In this document: piece by piece, positions 15,624 through 24,042 of the stretch
Layout of the letters: every line of letters starts with the position of its first letter
How positions within the stretch are numbered: the stretch's first letter is position 1
Origin: Sandaracinaceae bacterium
GTDB taxonomy: Bacteria; Myxococcota_A; Polyangia; Polyangiales; Sandaracinaceae
Assembly: GCA_040218145.1 (NCBI GenBank)
Contig: JAVJQK010000105.1
Location: 175,211-239,210 of the forward strand
Direction: 5' to 3'
Length of the DNA: 64,000 nt
Notes under the pieces: generated by a model
What the model was told of the DNA's origin: nothing
Databases searched by the model: none
The model's input: only the letters and a program-made list of their open reading frames with translations
Made by a program: the position numbers and the translations under genes

Positions 15624-16220
15624 TCAGTGGCCGTGCTGGCCGTGCGGGTTGCGGACCCGGCCGCCGTGAGCGTGGCAGCTCCGGTGCCCGCGCCGCTGAC
15701 CGTGCACGGTGAAGCCGAAGCTCATGCGCAGCGTGACGGCGCCCTCGATGCCCTGCACGCCGGGCGCGATCGCCACGTTCTGCGGCAGGTGATCCACGAG
15801 CGGGATCGTCAGCCGGCCGCCGATCGAGACCGGCCCGAAGGTCAGGCTCTGGCCGATGTGCAGGCCCGTGGAGCCGGCGAAGGCGCTCGTGGCCGTGCGG
15901 TGCGAGACGCCGACCTCGAGCCCGAACGCGCCCCAGCCTCCCGTGAGCCCGCCCGCCATGCGCCAGGCGTCGCCGAGCTCGTACTGCCCCTGCGCGAAGA
16001 GGCCGGTGTAGCCGTCGAGGCCCTGCGTCGGGTAGAGCTCGTAGCGCAGGTCCATGCCGAACCCGTGCTCGAGCTGCGCGCCTCCGCCGAAGCTGTAGAG
16101 CTTGCCGAGCCGGAGCACGCCGGAGGGGCCGTCGTCCTGTTGGGTTTCCTGAGCGAGCGCCGGAGAGGCTGCGAGCCCCAGCGCGAGGCCCAGCGCGATC
16201 GCCGTCATCCTCGTCATCAT
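15624..16220 (-). CDS. Exported beta-rich protein with His-rich tail
   Basis: 198 aa. ATG at 16220 (with a second ATG directly after) is preceded by GGAG and starts a standard signal peptide with cleavage near SPALAQ. The mature protein alternates short Gly/aromatic-rich strands (FAQGQYEL, GWGAFGLEV, GLHIGQSLTFGPVSIGGRL), which looks like a small outer-membrane beta-barrel or beta-sandwich. The last ~20 residues are rich in His and Arg with one Cys (GHRSCHAHGG...HGQHGH), possibly a metal-binding tail. The family was not recognised. Confidence 0.6.
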   Translation of the reverse strand: MMTRMTAIALGLALGLAASPALAQETQQDDGPSGVLRLGKLYSFGGGAQLEHGFGMDLRYELYPTQGLDGYTGLFAQGQYELGDAWRMAGGLTGGWGAFGLEVGVSHRTATSAFAGSTGLHIGQSLTFGPVSIGGRLTIPLVDHLPQNVAIAPGVQGIEGAVTLRMSFGFTVHGQRRGHRSCHAHGGRVRNPHGQHGH

Positions 16221-16326
16221 GCTGTCTCCATCCCCACCGAGGCGCGCCCGCCCCCCAGCGTTACGCATGGGGTCGTCCGCGCTTCTCCGCCAACCTATCA
16301 CCGGGTCCGGAGCCCTTCACGGGCGC

Positions 16327-17172
16327 TCACGGCCGGTCGACGTCCTCGAGGATCCGGGGCGGCGCCGCGAGCATGCGCGCGCGGAGCGCGGTCGCGGCGG
16401 GGGGCAGCCGGTCGAGCCCGCTGTGCACGAGGTGCAGAGCGCGCTTCACCGGGGTGCGCGGGTGCGGCACCTCGACCAGACGACCGAGCGCCAGGTCCGT
16501 CTCGACCGAGTGCCGGCTAACGAGCGCCAGGCCCACCCCCATGCGCACGTGGGTCTTCACCGCGGCGATCCCGCCGAGCTCCATCGCCACCTCGGCGCCA
16601 GGGAAGTTCGCGTCGAAGAGCGCGCGGGTGGTCGCTCCGACCCGGAAGCTGACGAAGGGCGCGCCCTCCGGGTCCGTCTCGGGGGCGGCGATAAGGATCA
16701 GCTCGTCCTCGAACCAGAGCTCGCCGCGCGGGTGCGTCACGATGCCGAGGTCGATCTCCCCGGCGTCGATCGCGGTCAGCGCCTCCTCCGTGGTCGTCTC
16801 CCGCAGCCAGAAGCGCACCCCCGGATAGGCGCGCCGGAACTCGGCCAGGGTGGGCGGCAGCAGGTACGTGCAGGCCGTGGCGCCGGCCGCGATGCGCACC
16901 TCTCCGCGCTCGAGGTCGAGCACCTCGCGGACCGCGCGTTTGCCCTCCGCGACCGCGCTCAACGCGGCGCGGGCCCTCGGGATCAGCGCGCGACCGGCCG
17001 CCGTGGGGCTCGCGCCGCGCCGCCCGCGATCGAGCAGCCGCGCGCCGTGCGCCTCCTCGAGCCGCTGGATCGACGCCGTCAGCGCGGGCTGGGACAGATG
17101 CGCCGCCCTGGCCGCGGCGGTGAAGGTGCCGTGCTCGACGATGAGCAGGAAGTGGTGGAGCCCATCCAGCAT
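16327..17172 (-). CDS. LysR-family transcriptional regulator
   Basis: 281 aa. The N-terminal winged helix-turn-helix (about residues 3-62) is canonical: HGTFTAAARAAHLSQPALTASIQRLEE. The periplasmic-binding-protein-like effector domain occupies about 88-275. It is divergent from the TauE/SafE exporter with a 151-bp intergenic region, the classic LysR arrangement, so it probably regulates that exporter and itself. The effector is unknown; a sulfur oxyanion or organosulfonate is a guess from the neighbour. Confidence 0.92.
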   Translation of the reverse strand: MLDGLHHFLLIVEHGTFTAAARAAHLSQPALTASIQRLEEAHGARLLDRGRRGASPTAAGRALIPRARAALSAVAEGKRAVREVLDLERGEVRIAAGATACTYLLPPTLAEFRRAYPGVRFWLRETTTEEALTAIDAGEIDLGIVTHPRGELWFEDELILIAAPETDPEGAPFVSFRVGATTRALFDANFPGAEVAMELGGIAAVKTHVRMGVGLALVSRHSVETDLALGRLVEVPHPRTPVKRALHLVHSGLDRLPPAATALRARMLAAPPRILEDVDRP

Positions 17173-17323
17173 CTATCTGTGATTCTTATCGATATCCTCC
17201 ATAACTTCCATTGGACGGATGATTGGGCGCATCCCAGGATGGCCTCATCACCCACGGCGCGTCGCCTCTGCGCCGGGGTTTCTCGGACCTGGCGCGGCTG
17301 CGCGCTGGAGGGAGTCGTCCGTC
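17173..17323. promoter_or_regulatory. Divergent LysR/TauE control region
   Basis: The first ~45 bp next to the LysR start (17173-17217) are conspicuously AT-rich for this genome and contain the palindrome TATCGATA (17187-17194). LysR sites are usually T-N11-A dyads in AT-rich sequence, so this is the likely operator, though exact boundaries cannot be fixed by eye. The rest of the region leads to a good ribosome binding site (GGAGGGA) before the ATG at 17324. Confidence 0.45.
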
Positions 17324-18028
17324 ATGTGGATGCTGTTGCCGCTCGGCCTCGGGGCCGGCTCGCTCTCGACCGTCGCCGGAATGGGCGGCGGGATGCTGCT
17401 GGTGCTCGCCCTCTCGCTGGTCTTCGATCCGATGACGGCGCTGGCCGCGACGACGCCCGCTTTGCTGGTGGCCAACCTTCATCGCCTCTGGCTCTTCCGC
17501 GGCGCGCTCGACCGCCGGGTCGCGGGCGTCTTCGTCCTCGGCGCCTTCCCGGGCGCACTGATCGGCAGCCTCCTCACCGTCGGCCTCCCCGAGGGAGTGC
17601 TGTCGTGGATCCTGCTCGCGGTGAGCGCGCTCGCGGTGGCGCGCGGCCTCGGTTGGCTGCGCTGGTCTCCGGGCCCGCGCTCCCTCGCGCCGGCGGGCTT
17701 CGTCGCGGGCGGCGTGGCGGCCGCCAGCGGGGCGGGCATCTTCGTCTCCCCGCTCATCCTGGCCGCGGGCGTTCGCGGCGACGCCTTCATCGCCACCGTG
17801 AGCGCGAGCGCGGTGGCGATCCACATCGGGCGCGTCCTCGGCTACGGCGCGGGCGGCGCGATCTCGGGCTCGACCATCGCCATCAGCGCGCTCCTGGTCG
17901 TGGGCCTCGTCCTCGGCAACCTCCTCGGCCGCGTCATCCGGGCCCGCCTCGGCGAGGGCGCCAGCCACCGCGTCACCTACGCCGTGATGTTCGCCCTCCT
18001 CCTCCTCGCCCTCATCGGCGTCGCCTGA
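17324..18028 (+). CDS. TauE/SafE-family sulfite/organosulfonate exporter-like permease
   Basis: 234 aa. I chose the ATG at 17324 because it has a Shine-Dalgarno (GGAGGGA) and opens directly with the first membrane segment (MWMLLPLGLGAGSLSTVAGMGGGML). The frame is open to 17219, but those residues are Arg/Pro-rich. About seven to eight hydrophobic helices are visible. The GxxxGxxxGxGGG-type motif in helix 1 and an equivalent in the second half (GGVAAASGAGIFVSPL) reflect the internal duplication of the family. TauE/SafE proteins move sulfite, sulfoacetate or related anions across the inner membrane. Confidence 0.85.
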   Translation: MWMLLPLGLGAGSLSTVAGMGGGMLLVLALSLVFDPMTALAATTPALLVANLHRLWLFRGALDRRVAGVFVLGAFPGALIGSLLTVGLPEGVLSWILLAVSALAVARGLGWLRWSPGPRSLAPAGFVAGGVAAASGAGIFVSPLILAAGVRGDAFIATVSASAVAIHIGRVLGYGAGGAISGSTIAISALLVVGLVLGNLLGRVIRARLGEGASHRVTYAVMFALLLLALIGVA

Positions 18029-18057
18029 CCCCGATTGGGGACACCGATCCGGGACGA

Positions 18058-18162
18058 GGGGACGGTGTTCGGTTGTTAAGTTCTCGTACGCAAACCTTGC
18101 GTATCCATACCTACAGGTACGCAAAGATTCCGAGCAGAAGTTAACAACCGAACACCGTCCCC
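18058..18162. repeat. MITE/REPIN-like inverted-repeat element
   Basis: The outer arms 18058-18079 and 18141-18162 are perfect 22-bp reverse complements beginning GGGGACGG. Between them lie a 7-bp inner hairpin (TACGCAA at 18087-18093, TTGCGTA at 18097-18103) and a direct repeat GTACGCAAA (18086-18094 and 18117-18125). The core is much more AT-rich than the genome. It lies between the convergent TauE and SPFH genes and has no transposase, so it looks like a non-autonomous mobile element or REP-type doublet. It could also work as a bidirectional terminator. Confidence 0.6.
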
Positions 18163-18179
18163 ATAGCCGCAGGCGCGGG

Positions 18180-19019
18180 TCAGCGGGTGAGGACGTTGAC
18201 GGGGGAGCCGCCGGTGTCGCCGGTGGGGGTCACGATGAGGGTCGCGCGATCGCTCCGGGAGAGCGCGGTGAACGCCGACAGCATCTCGTGCTGGACGTAG
18301 AGCGGGGTGAGGGTCTCGTTCACGACCCGCTGCGCGGCGGCGCGCCCGCGGGCGTTCTCGACCATGATCTCCGCCTCCTGCTCGGCGATCTGCAGCTCCC
18401 GGCTCATGCGCTCGAGGTCCTGCTCGGCGCCGAGCTTGCGCTGGATCTCGTCGTTGATGGCTTCCGGGTACGCGAGGTCGCCGATCGAGATGCTCTCGAA
18501 CACGAGCGGGGTGTCGGCGTAGCGCGCCCGGAGCCGCTCGAGGATCTCGTGCGCGATCGGCTGGGTCTCCGTCTGGATGTCGTAGGCGTCGTAGCCGTGC
18601 ACGACGTCGCGCACCACGGCGCGGTAGGGCTGCTGCACGTTGCGCACGTACCACTGGGGGATGGTCACGTCCGCCGGCTCGGCGCTGCTGACGCCCAGCT
18701 CCTCCACGACGCGCTGCACGCTCCCCGGACGCAGCCCGATGCGGGCGTGGGCCTGGAAGCCGACGTTGAGATTGTCGCGGCTGAGAATGTGGAACGCCTC
18801 CGTGTAGTTCTTCGGACGCATGTCGACGTTGACCACGCGCTGTCGCCACACGAGCCCGGTGGAGGTGGGCCCGGTCTGGCTGCCGACGTAGCGCGCCTCG
18901 CCGATCGCGACGGGCTCGTGCACGAGGTAGCCCTCGAAGCCTTCGGGGGTGGTCTGGTTGCTACACGCCGAGCCGAGGAGCAGCGCGGCGAACGCGAGGG
19001 TGGGGATGAGACGGGTCAT
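18180..19019 (-). CDS. SPFH/band-7 (prohibitin-like) lipoprotein
   Basis: 279 aa. ATG at 19019 is preceded by AGGAGGTG at ideal spacing. The signal has lipobox LGSAC (Cys about 19). The SPFH/band-7 domain covers about residues 30-215, followed by a charged Glu/Arg/Ala coiled coil (about 195-245) and a short tail. Band-7 proteins form membrane-associated oligomeric rings. Most are anchored by a transmembrane helix on the cytoplasmic or periplasmic side; a lipoprotein version implies attachment to the periplasmic face or outer membrane. It is the third gene of an operon with its paralogue (16-bp gap) and a zinc-ribbon protein. Confidence 0.8.
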   Translation of the reverse strand: MTRLIPTLAFAALLLGSACSNQTTPEGFEGYLVHEPVAIGEARYVGSQTGPTSTGLVWRQRVVNVDMRPKNYTEAFHILSRDNLNVGFQAHARIGLRPGSVQRVVEELGVSSAEPADVTIPQWYVRNVQQPYRAVVRDVVHGYDAYDIQTETQPIAHEILERLRARYADTPLVFESISIGDLAYPEAINDEIQRKLGAEQDLERMSRELQIAEQEAEIMVENARGRAAAQRVVNETLTPLYVQHEMLSAFTALSRSDRATLIVTPTGDTGGSPVNVLTR

Positions 19020-19035
19020 GGTGGGCACCTCCTGT

Positions 19036-19905
19036 TCAGCGGCCCATGTCGATGCGAGGGACGCCAGCGGCGTCCGGGCGGGTGGGGACGACCACGATCA
19101 CGCGGGCCTGCGCCACGCCGTCGTCGTCGTCGGTGTCGTCGGCGAGCGCCTGGTAGAGCTCCGCTGCCTCGTGCTGCACATACAGCGGCGTCAGGGTCGC
19201 TTGCTCGATCTGCTGGGCGCGCGCCTCGCCGCCGGCGCGCGTCTCACGGATGCGGGCCCGCGCCTCGGCGATCTGCCGTTCGACCTCCATGCGCTGGCGG
19301 CGCTGCTCCGCCGCGAGGTTGGCGACCACCTGCCGCTCCACGCTCTCGGGGTACTCGATGTTGCCGATCGAGACGTCGAGGAACTCGATGGGCGTGCCTT
19401 CGTACTCGGCGCGGAGCCGCGCGAGGATGGCGGCCGCCAGCTCCTCCGAGCGATCCTTGATCGCGAAGGCGTCGTTCTGTCGAACGATCTCGCGGACCGC
19501 GGTGCGGTAGGGGCGACGGACGTTGTTCTCGTACCAGCCGTCGCCGCTGTAGCGCTCGACCACCTCGCGCACCGAGCCGTCCCGGAGCTGGACGCGCGCG
19601 TTCGCCTCGAAGGTGACCTCGAGGTTGTCGGCGCTGAAGATCTCCATCGACTCCGCGTAGGTCGTGGGGCGCATGTCGATGTTCGTGACGAACGCGCGCC
19701 ACTCCCAGCCGGGCGAGGTGGGCCCGACCTGTGTGCCGACGTATTCGCGCTGTCCGAGCAGCAACGGCTGATGTGACAGGTACCCCTCGTGCCCGGGAGG
19801 CGTGTACGGGTTGGTGCCACCGACGGCGTCGACGATGACGCCGCCGAGGGACACGACGAGACACAGGCCACCCAGCGCGAGCCAGGCGAGGCGCTTCTTG
19901 GACAT
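19036..19905 (-). CDS. SPFH/band-7 (prohibitin-like) membrane protein
   Basis: 289 aa from ATG at 19905. One N-terminal transmembrane helix (LAWLALGGLCLVVSLGGVIV) is followed by the band-7 domain (about residues 35-225), a coiled coil with Glu/Arg/Gln repeats, and an Asp-rich loop (DDTDDDDG) near the C-end. It is clearly paralogous to the next gene: the segments GHEGYLSHQPLLLGQREYVG and FEGYLVHEPVAIGEARYVG, and LTPLYVQHE in both, align. The pair may build a hetero-oligomeric ring, as prohibitin 1/2 or HflK/HflC do (inference). Confidence 0.82.
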   Translation of the reverse strand: MSKKRLAWLALGGLCLVVSLGGVIVDAVGGTNPYTPPGHEGYLSHQPLLLGQREYVGTQVGPTSPGWEWRAFVTNIDMRPTTYAESMEIFSADNLEVTFEANARVQLRDGSVREVVERYSGDGWYENNVRRPYRTAVREIVRQNDAFAIKDRSEELAAAILARLRAEYEGTPIEFLDVSIGNIEYPESVERQVVANLAAEQRRQRMEVERQIAEARARIRETRAGGEARAQQIEQATLTPLYVQHEAAELYQALADDTDDDDGVAQARVIVVVPTRPDAAGVPRIDMGR

Positions 19906-19996
19906 CGTTCTCCAGTCGATCCAGCGCGGGCGGGACTCGCGGCGCCGGACTGTCGACTCAACCGGGGAGGGGGCACGCGGCTTCCGAGAATCGGCC

Positions 19997-20203
19997 TCAC
20001 CCCGGCGCGCCGCAGCCATCGCAGGTGGCGCGCTCGGCGCCGAAGAGCGCGCCGCAGTGGGCACATCTCCGCACGATGACCTGTCTCTCCAGGACCTGCC
20101 GCTCGACGAGCTTCTCCCGCGCGGGCTCTCGCCGGAACGCCATGATGAACGCGAAGACCGCGACCACGGCGGCCACGATCGAGAGGAGGAGGATCAACTT
20201 CAT
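19997..20203 (-). CDS. Small membrane protein with C-terminal zinc ribbon
   Basis: 68 aa. An N-terminal transmembrane helix (LILLLSIVAAVVAVFAFIMAF) is followed by a basic, charged linker and a zinc ribbon Cys47-x2-Cys50 ... Cys61-x2-Cys64. It is the first gene on this strand before the two SPFH genes (91-bp gap), so the three probably form an operon. The zinc ribbon would be cytoplasmic if the basic linker sets topology. Family not recognised; a partner or adaptor of the SPFH complex is inferred from position. Confidence 0.65.
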   Translation of the reverse strand: MKLILLLSIVAAVVAVFAFIMAFRREPAREKLVERQVLERQVIVRRCAHCGALFGAERATCDGCGAPG

Positions 20204-20239
20204 CGAGAGCACAACTCGCGCCCGAACGAGTGATTCCGG

Positions 20240-20245
20240 TACGGT
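20240..20245 (+). promoter_or_regulatory. Putative -10 box (TACGGT)
   Basis: TACGGT ends 6 nt before the ATG at 20252; transcription would start at the ATG itself. No ribosome binding site is present between box and start. Confidence 0.35.
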
Positions 20246-20251
20246 GATCGG

Positions 20252-21406
20252 ATGCGAAGGACATGCTTGCTCGCCATGCTTCTCTTCGGGTGTGACGGAG
20301 CGCCGGTCGCGGAGGACGCCGCGCTCGTCGACGCCGCGCTCGTCGACGCCGCGCCGAACGACGCCAGCCGGCCGGACGCCAGCCAGCCAGAGGACGGCGG
20401 CTCGGGCGAGTGCACCGACGCCACCTGGGAGGCCTGCGTCTACGAGCCCGTGATGCACCCCGTCGACGCCATCGAGGGCTACACCGTCGAGCTCGCTCGT
20501 TTCCGGCGGCGATTCCCGATCCTCGTCCGGTACCCCACCGACGTCGCCGAGCCCCTGCCGATCGTGATCGCCTCCCACGGCGGCTCCTACGCTCCCAACG
20601 GCCATCGGGACCTCGCGGGCTGGGGCCAGACGCTCTCGCGCGCTGGCTACGCGGTGATCCACATGGCGCACATCGAGCCCGACATGCAGGGCGATCGCGT
20701 CCTCTGTCAGGAGCTCGGCGTGCCCATGGCCGACTGCGACACCGATCTCCGCTCCACCGTCGCCACCAAGGCCATCGACGCCGTCGCGCTGATGAACGAT
20801 CTGGAGGCGGTCGGCGCCTGGCTGGAGTCGATGACGGGCGCGCGGCTCGACCCCACCCGCATCGTGACCGTGGGCTGGTCGGGCGGCTCACAGACGGGGC
20901 TCACCCTCGGCGGCGCCGTCCGGGAGCTGACCTTCTCCGGCTCGGTGCGCTTCTCGCGGCCCGACGAGCGCGTCCTCGGCGCGATCGCGCTCTCACCGCA
21001 GGGGCCCGGCTTCAGCGGCTACTTCGAGACGGCCGACGAGACCTCGATGGACGCGGTCACCATCCCCGTGCTCATCGGCACCGGCCTGCACGACGACAAG
21101 CCGATGGACGATCCGGACCTTCAGCCCGCCATCCGGCGCCGCACCTTCGAGAACCTCCCGGGCGGCGACGGCACGCAGCGGCTGCTCTTCTCCAACCTGC
21201 CCGTCGGGGTCGGCGGCCACCCGAGCTACAACCTCGAGGACCGGGGGAGCGACGACGAGCGCTTGGCCCGCCTGACGGAGGCGCTGATGAGCGCCGCGCG
21301 CGCCTTCGCGGACGCCACGCTGAGAGACGACCCCGCGGCGATCGCGTGGCTCGACTCCGACGCGGCGCGCATCCTCGCGGGCGACGCGGACTGGGTCTCT
21401 CGCTAG
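20252..21406 (+). CDS. Alpha/beta-hydrolase lipoprotein
   Basis: 384 aa. Lipobox MLLFGC (Cys14), then a repetitive Asp/Ala/Pro linker containing the doubled unit ALVDAALVDAA. The hydrolase domain resembles the dienelactone hydrolase/PAF-acetylhydrolase-like group: oxyanion loop ASHGGSY and nucleophile elbow GWSGGSQTG with the Ser in VGWSGG. The expected Asp and His follow in LIGTGLHDDKP and VGGHPSYN. The substrate is unknown. It is divergent from the SPFH operon with 48 bp between starts. Confidence 0.75.
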   Translation: MRRTCLLAMLLFGCDGAPVAEDAALVDAALVDAAPNDASRPDASQPEDGGSGECTDATWEACVYEPVMHPVDAIEGYTVELARFRRRFPILVRYPTDVAEPLPIVIASHGGSYAPNGHRDLAGWGQTLSRAGYAVIHMAHIEPDMQGDRVLCQELGVPMADCDTDLRSTVATKAIDAVALMNDLEAVGAWLESMTGARLDPTRIVTVGWSGGSQTGLTLGGAVRELTFSGSVRFSRPDERVLGAIALSPQGPGFSGYFETADETSMDAVTIPVLIGTGLHDDKPMDDPDLQPAIRRRTFENLPGGDGTQRLLFSNLPVGVGGHPSYNLEDRGSDDERLARLTEALMSAARAFADATLRDDPAAIAWLDSDAARILAGDADWVSR

Positions 21407-21422
21407 GACCGCGTGCCCGTCG

Positions 21423-21869
21423 TCAATCGCTCGCCCACCGCTTCGCGTACTGCGCCAGGTGCCAGGTGCGGCTCTCCTCGGGCGGGCCGTACGGGCGGAT
21501 GGAGTAGAAGTCCGGGTTGCCCTCCCGGGACAGGAAGAAGCGCACGCCGATCCGCTCGAACACGTGCGAGATCCCTTCCCCGTAGTCGTCCCAGACCAGC
21601 TCCGGGATGACGTCTCCGCACTCGAGGAAGATGCTGGAGAGGGAACCGTCGTCGCCTGGTGAGGGCACGTCGACGAGGCTCTCGCTGAGGGTTGCGGCAC
21701 CGAGACTGCGCACGAGCTCGAGGATCCAATCGGGGCCCAGCTCACCCCCGGGGCCGAAGTAGCTCTCGACGACGATCTCCACATGCAGCCACTCGTCCTC
21801 GGAGAGAGGCTCGCCACGCTCGGCCGCGGCGAGCGCGATCAGCGCCCGGGTCAGCGGCGACCACTCCAT
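21423..21869 (-). CDS. Hypothetical acidic protein
   Basis: 148 aa from ATG at 21869; a TTG two codons upstream is possible. No signal peptide or membrane segment is seen, and composition is acidic and Trp/Tyr-rich toward the end (VWDDYGEGISHVF, YSIRPYGPPEESRTWHL). I do not recognise a family. It lies 34 bp downstream of tolB on the same strand and may be co-transcribed with it. Confidence 0.5.
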   Translation of the reverse strand: MEWSPLTRALIALAAAERGEPLSEDEWLHVEIVVESYFGPGGELGPDWILELVRSLGAATLSESLVDVPSPGDDGSLSSIFLECGDVIPELVWDDYGEGISHVFERIGVRFFLSREGNPDFYSIRPYGPPEESRTWHLAQYAKRWASD

Positions 21870-21903
21870 CGTCAACCTGGGCCCGAGTATTTCGAGGAGG
21901 AGG

Positions 21904-23220
21904 TCAGCGGCTCCAGCGCAGCGTCTCGGCGTGCCCGGGGATCACCAGGTTCTGGTTCAGGCCCTCGGGGCTCGCGAGGAAGATGCCGCCGCGCGAGGAG
22001 TAGAACGCGACCATGCGGCAGTCGGGGCTGAACGCGGGATCCTTGTTGACGCCCTGACCCTGGGTCAGCCGCGTGTACTCCTGTGTGTTGATGTTGACGG
22101 TGAACACGTCGAAGCCGCCGGCCTGACCGGTGAAGGCGAGGAGCGGGCCGTCGGGGTTGTTGGTGCACCACGCGGGGGTCTGGTTGTGCGCGCCGCGGAA
22201 GGTCACGCGCGTCGCGTCGCCGCCGCCGGCGGGCATGCGGAAGATCTGCGGGCTGCCGTGGCGCGTGGACACCCAGGCCACCTGGCCGCCGGGGCCGCCG
22301 CACGCGGGGGAGACGTCGATGCCGGGGTGGTTCGTGAGCTGCCGGATGTCGCTGCCGTCGAGATCGGAGCTGTAGATCTCGGCGTTGCCGCTGCGCGTGC
22401 TGCTGAAGAACATCCGGCTGCCGCACACGCTGACGCCCATGTTGAGGCCGCGCTCGCTGGTGATGATGGGGCGCTCCTCGACGCCGGTCCGGGTGATGAA
22501 CATCCCGTTCTCGGTGAGGATGGAGTACCAGACGCCGCCGCGGCCGAACGCGGGGAGCATGGAGATGCCGCGGCCGCTCGAGACGCGGCTGACGCGCTCG
22601 CCGTCGAAGCTCGCGACCATCACGTCCTTGCGGCCCGGGCCGCGTCGGCGGGCGAAGGTGATGCGCGTCCCGAATGCGCCCGCGCGCCCGGTCAGGACCT
22701 GGAGCACCTCGTTGGCGAACTGGTGCATGAACTGCGGCAGCTCCGCGCGGCTGCCGCTGTAGTTGCGGGAGAGGGTGGGTGACGCCCCGCGGGCGACCTC
22801 GAAGAGGCGCATCTGGACGCGGATCTGGCTGCCGTTGCGCTCGATCTCGCCCTTGATCACGCCCTGCGCGCCGACCGAGCTCCAGGCGCTGGGCACGATG
22901 CTCAGGCCCTCGGCGTTCAGGTCGGCCACGAAGGAGCGCGCGTCGAGCACGTCGAAGAGGGAGACGAGGCGGAAGTCGTTGCGCAGCACCTCGGCGCCCT
23001 GCGGGCCCATGGTGGCCTCACCCTGCAGGTTGGGCACGGCGATGCGGTAGAGCGAGCGCTCGGGGGAGTCGACGTCGATGACGGCGATCCGCTCCGGGAG
23101 CGCCTCGTCCTGCGGCGTCTGTGGCGCGCCCTCCTGACCGGTGGCCGGGACGGCGAGCGCGGCGACGGTGGCGCCGAAGGCGACGAGGAGGGCGAAGGAG
23201 CTGAGGGGTCTGAGCTTCAT
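21904..23220 (-). CDS. tolB: Tol-Pal system translocation protein TolB
   Basis: 438 aa, normal TolB length. A signal peptide (about residues 1-28) is followed by the N-terminal alpha/beta domain (about 40-165: RIAVIDV, FRLVSLFDVLDARSFVADLNAEGL, GVIKGEI) and a six-bladed beta-propeller of WD40-like PD40 repeats (about 170-438; YSSDLDGSDIRQLTN is the most typical). TolB is periplasmic, binds Pal and TolA, and helps maintain the outer membrane during division. Here it lies 2 kb downstream of the tolQRA-like genes and is separated from them by an SYLF gene and an Rpn gene. No pal gene is visible in the window. Confidence 0.93.
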   Translation of the reverse strand: MKLRPLSSFALLVAFGATVAALAVPATGQEGAPQTPQDEALPERIAVIDVDSPERSLYRIAVPNLQGEATMGPQGAEVLRNDFRLVSLFDVLDARSFVADLNAEGLSIVPSAWSSVGAQGVIKGEIERNGSQIRVQMRLFEVARGASPTLSRNYSGSRAELPQFMHQFANEVLQVLTGRAGAFGTRITFARRRGPGRKDVMVASFDGERVSRVSSGRGISMLPAFGRGGVWYSILTENGMFITRTGVEERPIITSERGLNMGVSVCGSRMFFSSTRSGNAEIYSSDLDGSDIRQLTNHPGIDVSPACGGPGGQVAWVSTRHGSPQIFRMPAGGGDATRVTFRGAHNQTPAWCTNNPDGPLLAFTGQAGGFDVFTVNINTQEYTRLTQGQGVNKDPAFSPDCRMVAFYSSRGGIFLASPEGLNQNLVIPGHAETLRWSR

Positions 23221-23394
23221 GGACGTCTCTCGTTCGACGCGCGAGCGCGCCGTTCATTCGTTCGCGCGAGCATGCGCGGCCGGAGCATACGACGCCATGG
23301 GTCAACGCAAAGCAGGCGGATCCCCACGCACGACCCCACGCAAGAAGGGCCGGGCCCGTTAGGACCCGACCCCTCGTCGATCTTGGAGATGGGC

Positions 23395-23943
23395 TCAGCG
23401 TCGCGGCTCGAAGCGGAGCGACTGACCACCGACCGAGGCCTCGGCCATCAGGCCGTCCTCGTCGTCGATGAAGACCGCGGTGCCGCCCTCGAAGGTCGCC
23501 GAGGCGGCCGAGCCGGACCGGATGGCTGTCGCGCTCACGTCTGCGCTCAGGTCGAAGTTGTCGAGCTTGAAGCGCTCGAACGCGTCGCTGGAGCGGAAGA
23601 CGATCAGCTGGGTGTAGCTCTGGCCACCCACCTGGGCGCCGAAGGAGCCCCCGTCGAGCTCGGCGTAGCCGATGGGGCGATCGCCTTCGTAGACCACGCC
23701 CACGCCGGACGTCGCGCCGGCGATGAAGGCGCCCTCACGCACGCGCGGGAAGACGACGTAGCCCTCCGACTGCGCCAGCACGGTCTGCAGGGTGGGATCC
23801 TCCTGGGTCAGCGAGGCGAGGGCCTCGTCCGCCTGTTGCTCCAGGCTCTTGGCGTCCTCCTGGCTGCGTGGCGCGTGCGCACACCCCACGGCGAGGGCGA
23901 AGGCGGCCAGGGCGATCCAGATGTTCTTGGTGATTCGAGTCAT
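23395..23943 (-). CDS. SYLF-domain (Ysc84-like) lipoprotein
   Basis: 182 aa from ATG at 23943, with AGGAGG further upstream than usual. The lipobox is LAVGC (Cys about 21). The SYLF domain occupies about residues 55-180 and shows the Ysc84 pattern: VLAQSEGYVVFPRV, GAFIAGATSGVGVVYE, SYTQLIVFRSSDAFERF and SATAIRSGSAA. SYLF proteins bind phosphoinositides in eukaryotes and are secreted or periplasmic lipid-binding proteins in bacteria. It lies between tolB and the Rpn gene; a role in envelope lipids fits but is inferred. Confidence 0.85.
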   Translation of the reverse strand: MTRITKNIWIALAAFALAVGCAHAPRSQEDAKSLEQQADEALASLTQEDPTLQTVLAQSEGYVVFPRVREGAFIAGATSGVGVVYEGDRPIGYAELDGGSFGAQVGGQSYTQLIVFRSSDAFERFKLDNFDLSADVSATAIRSGSAASATFEGGTAVFIDDEDGLMAEASVGGQSLRFEPRR

Positions 23944-24042
23944 GTCGTGTTCGTTCCTCCTCACCTCCCCCTGCAGCAGGTTCGATGCCGACCCCGAGCC
24001 GCCGCCCGACGCCCCTCGATCCCGGCGCAGAACGCAACGACC

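Noticed and set aside
23297..23362. 21-codon basic plus-strand frame (MGQRKAGGSP...)
   Set aside because: It resembles a very short basic ribosomal-type peptide, but there is no ribosome binding site or family match, and it lies in the 174-bp gap upstream of tolB. Nothing else is evident in that gap.
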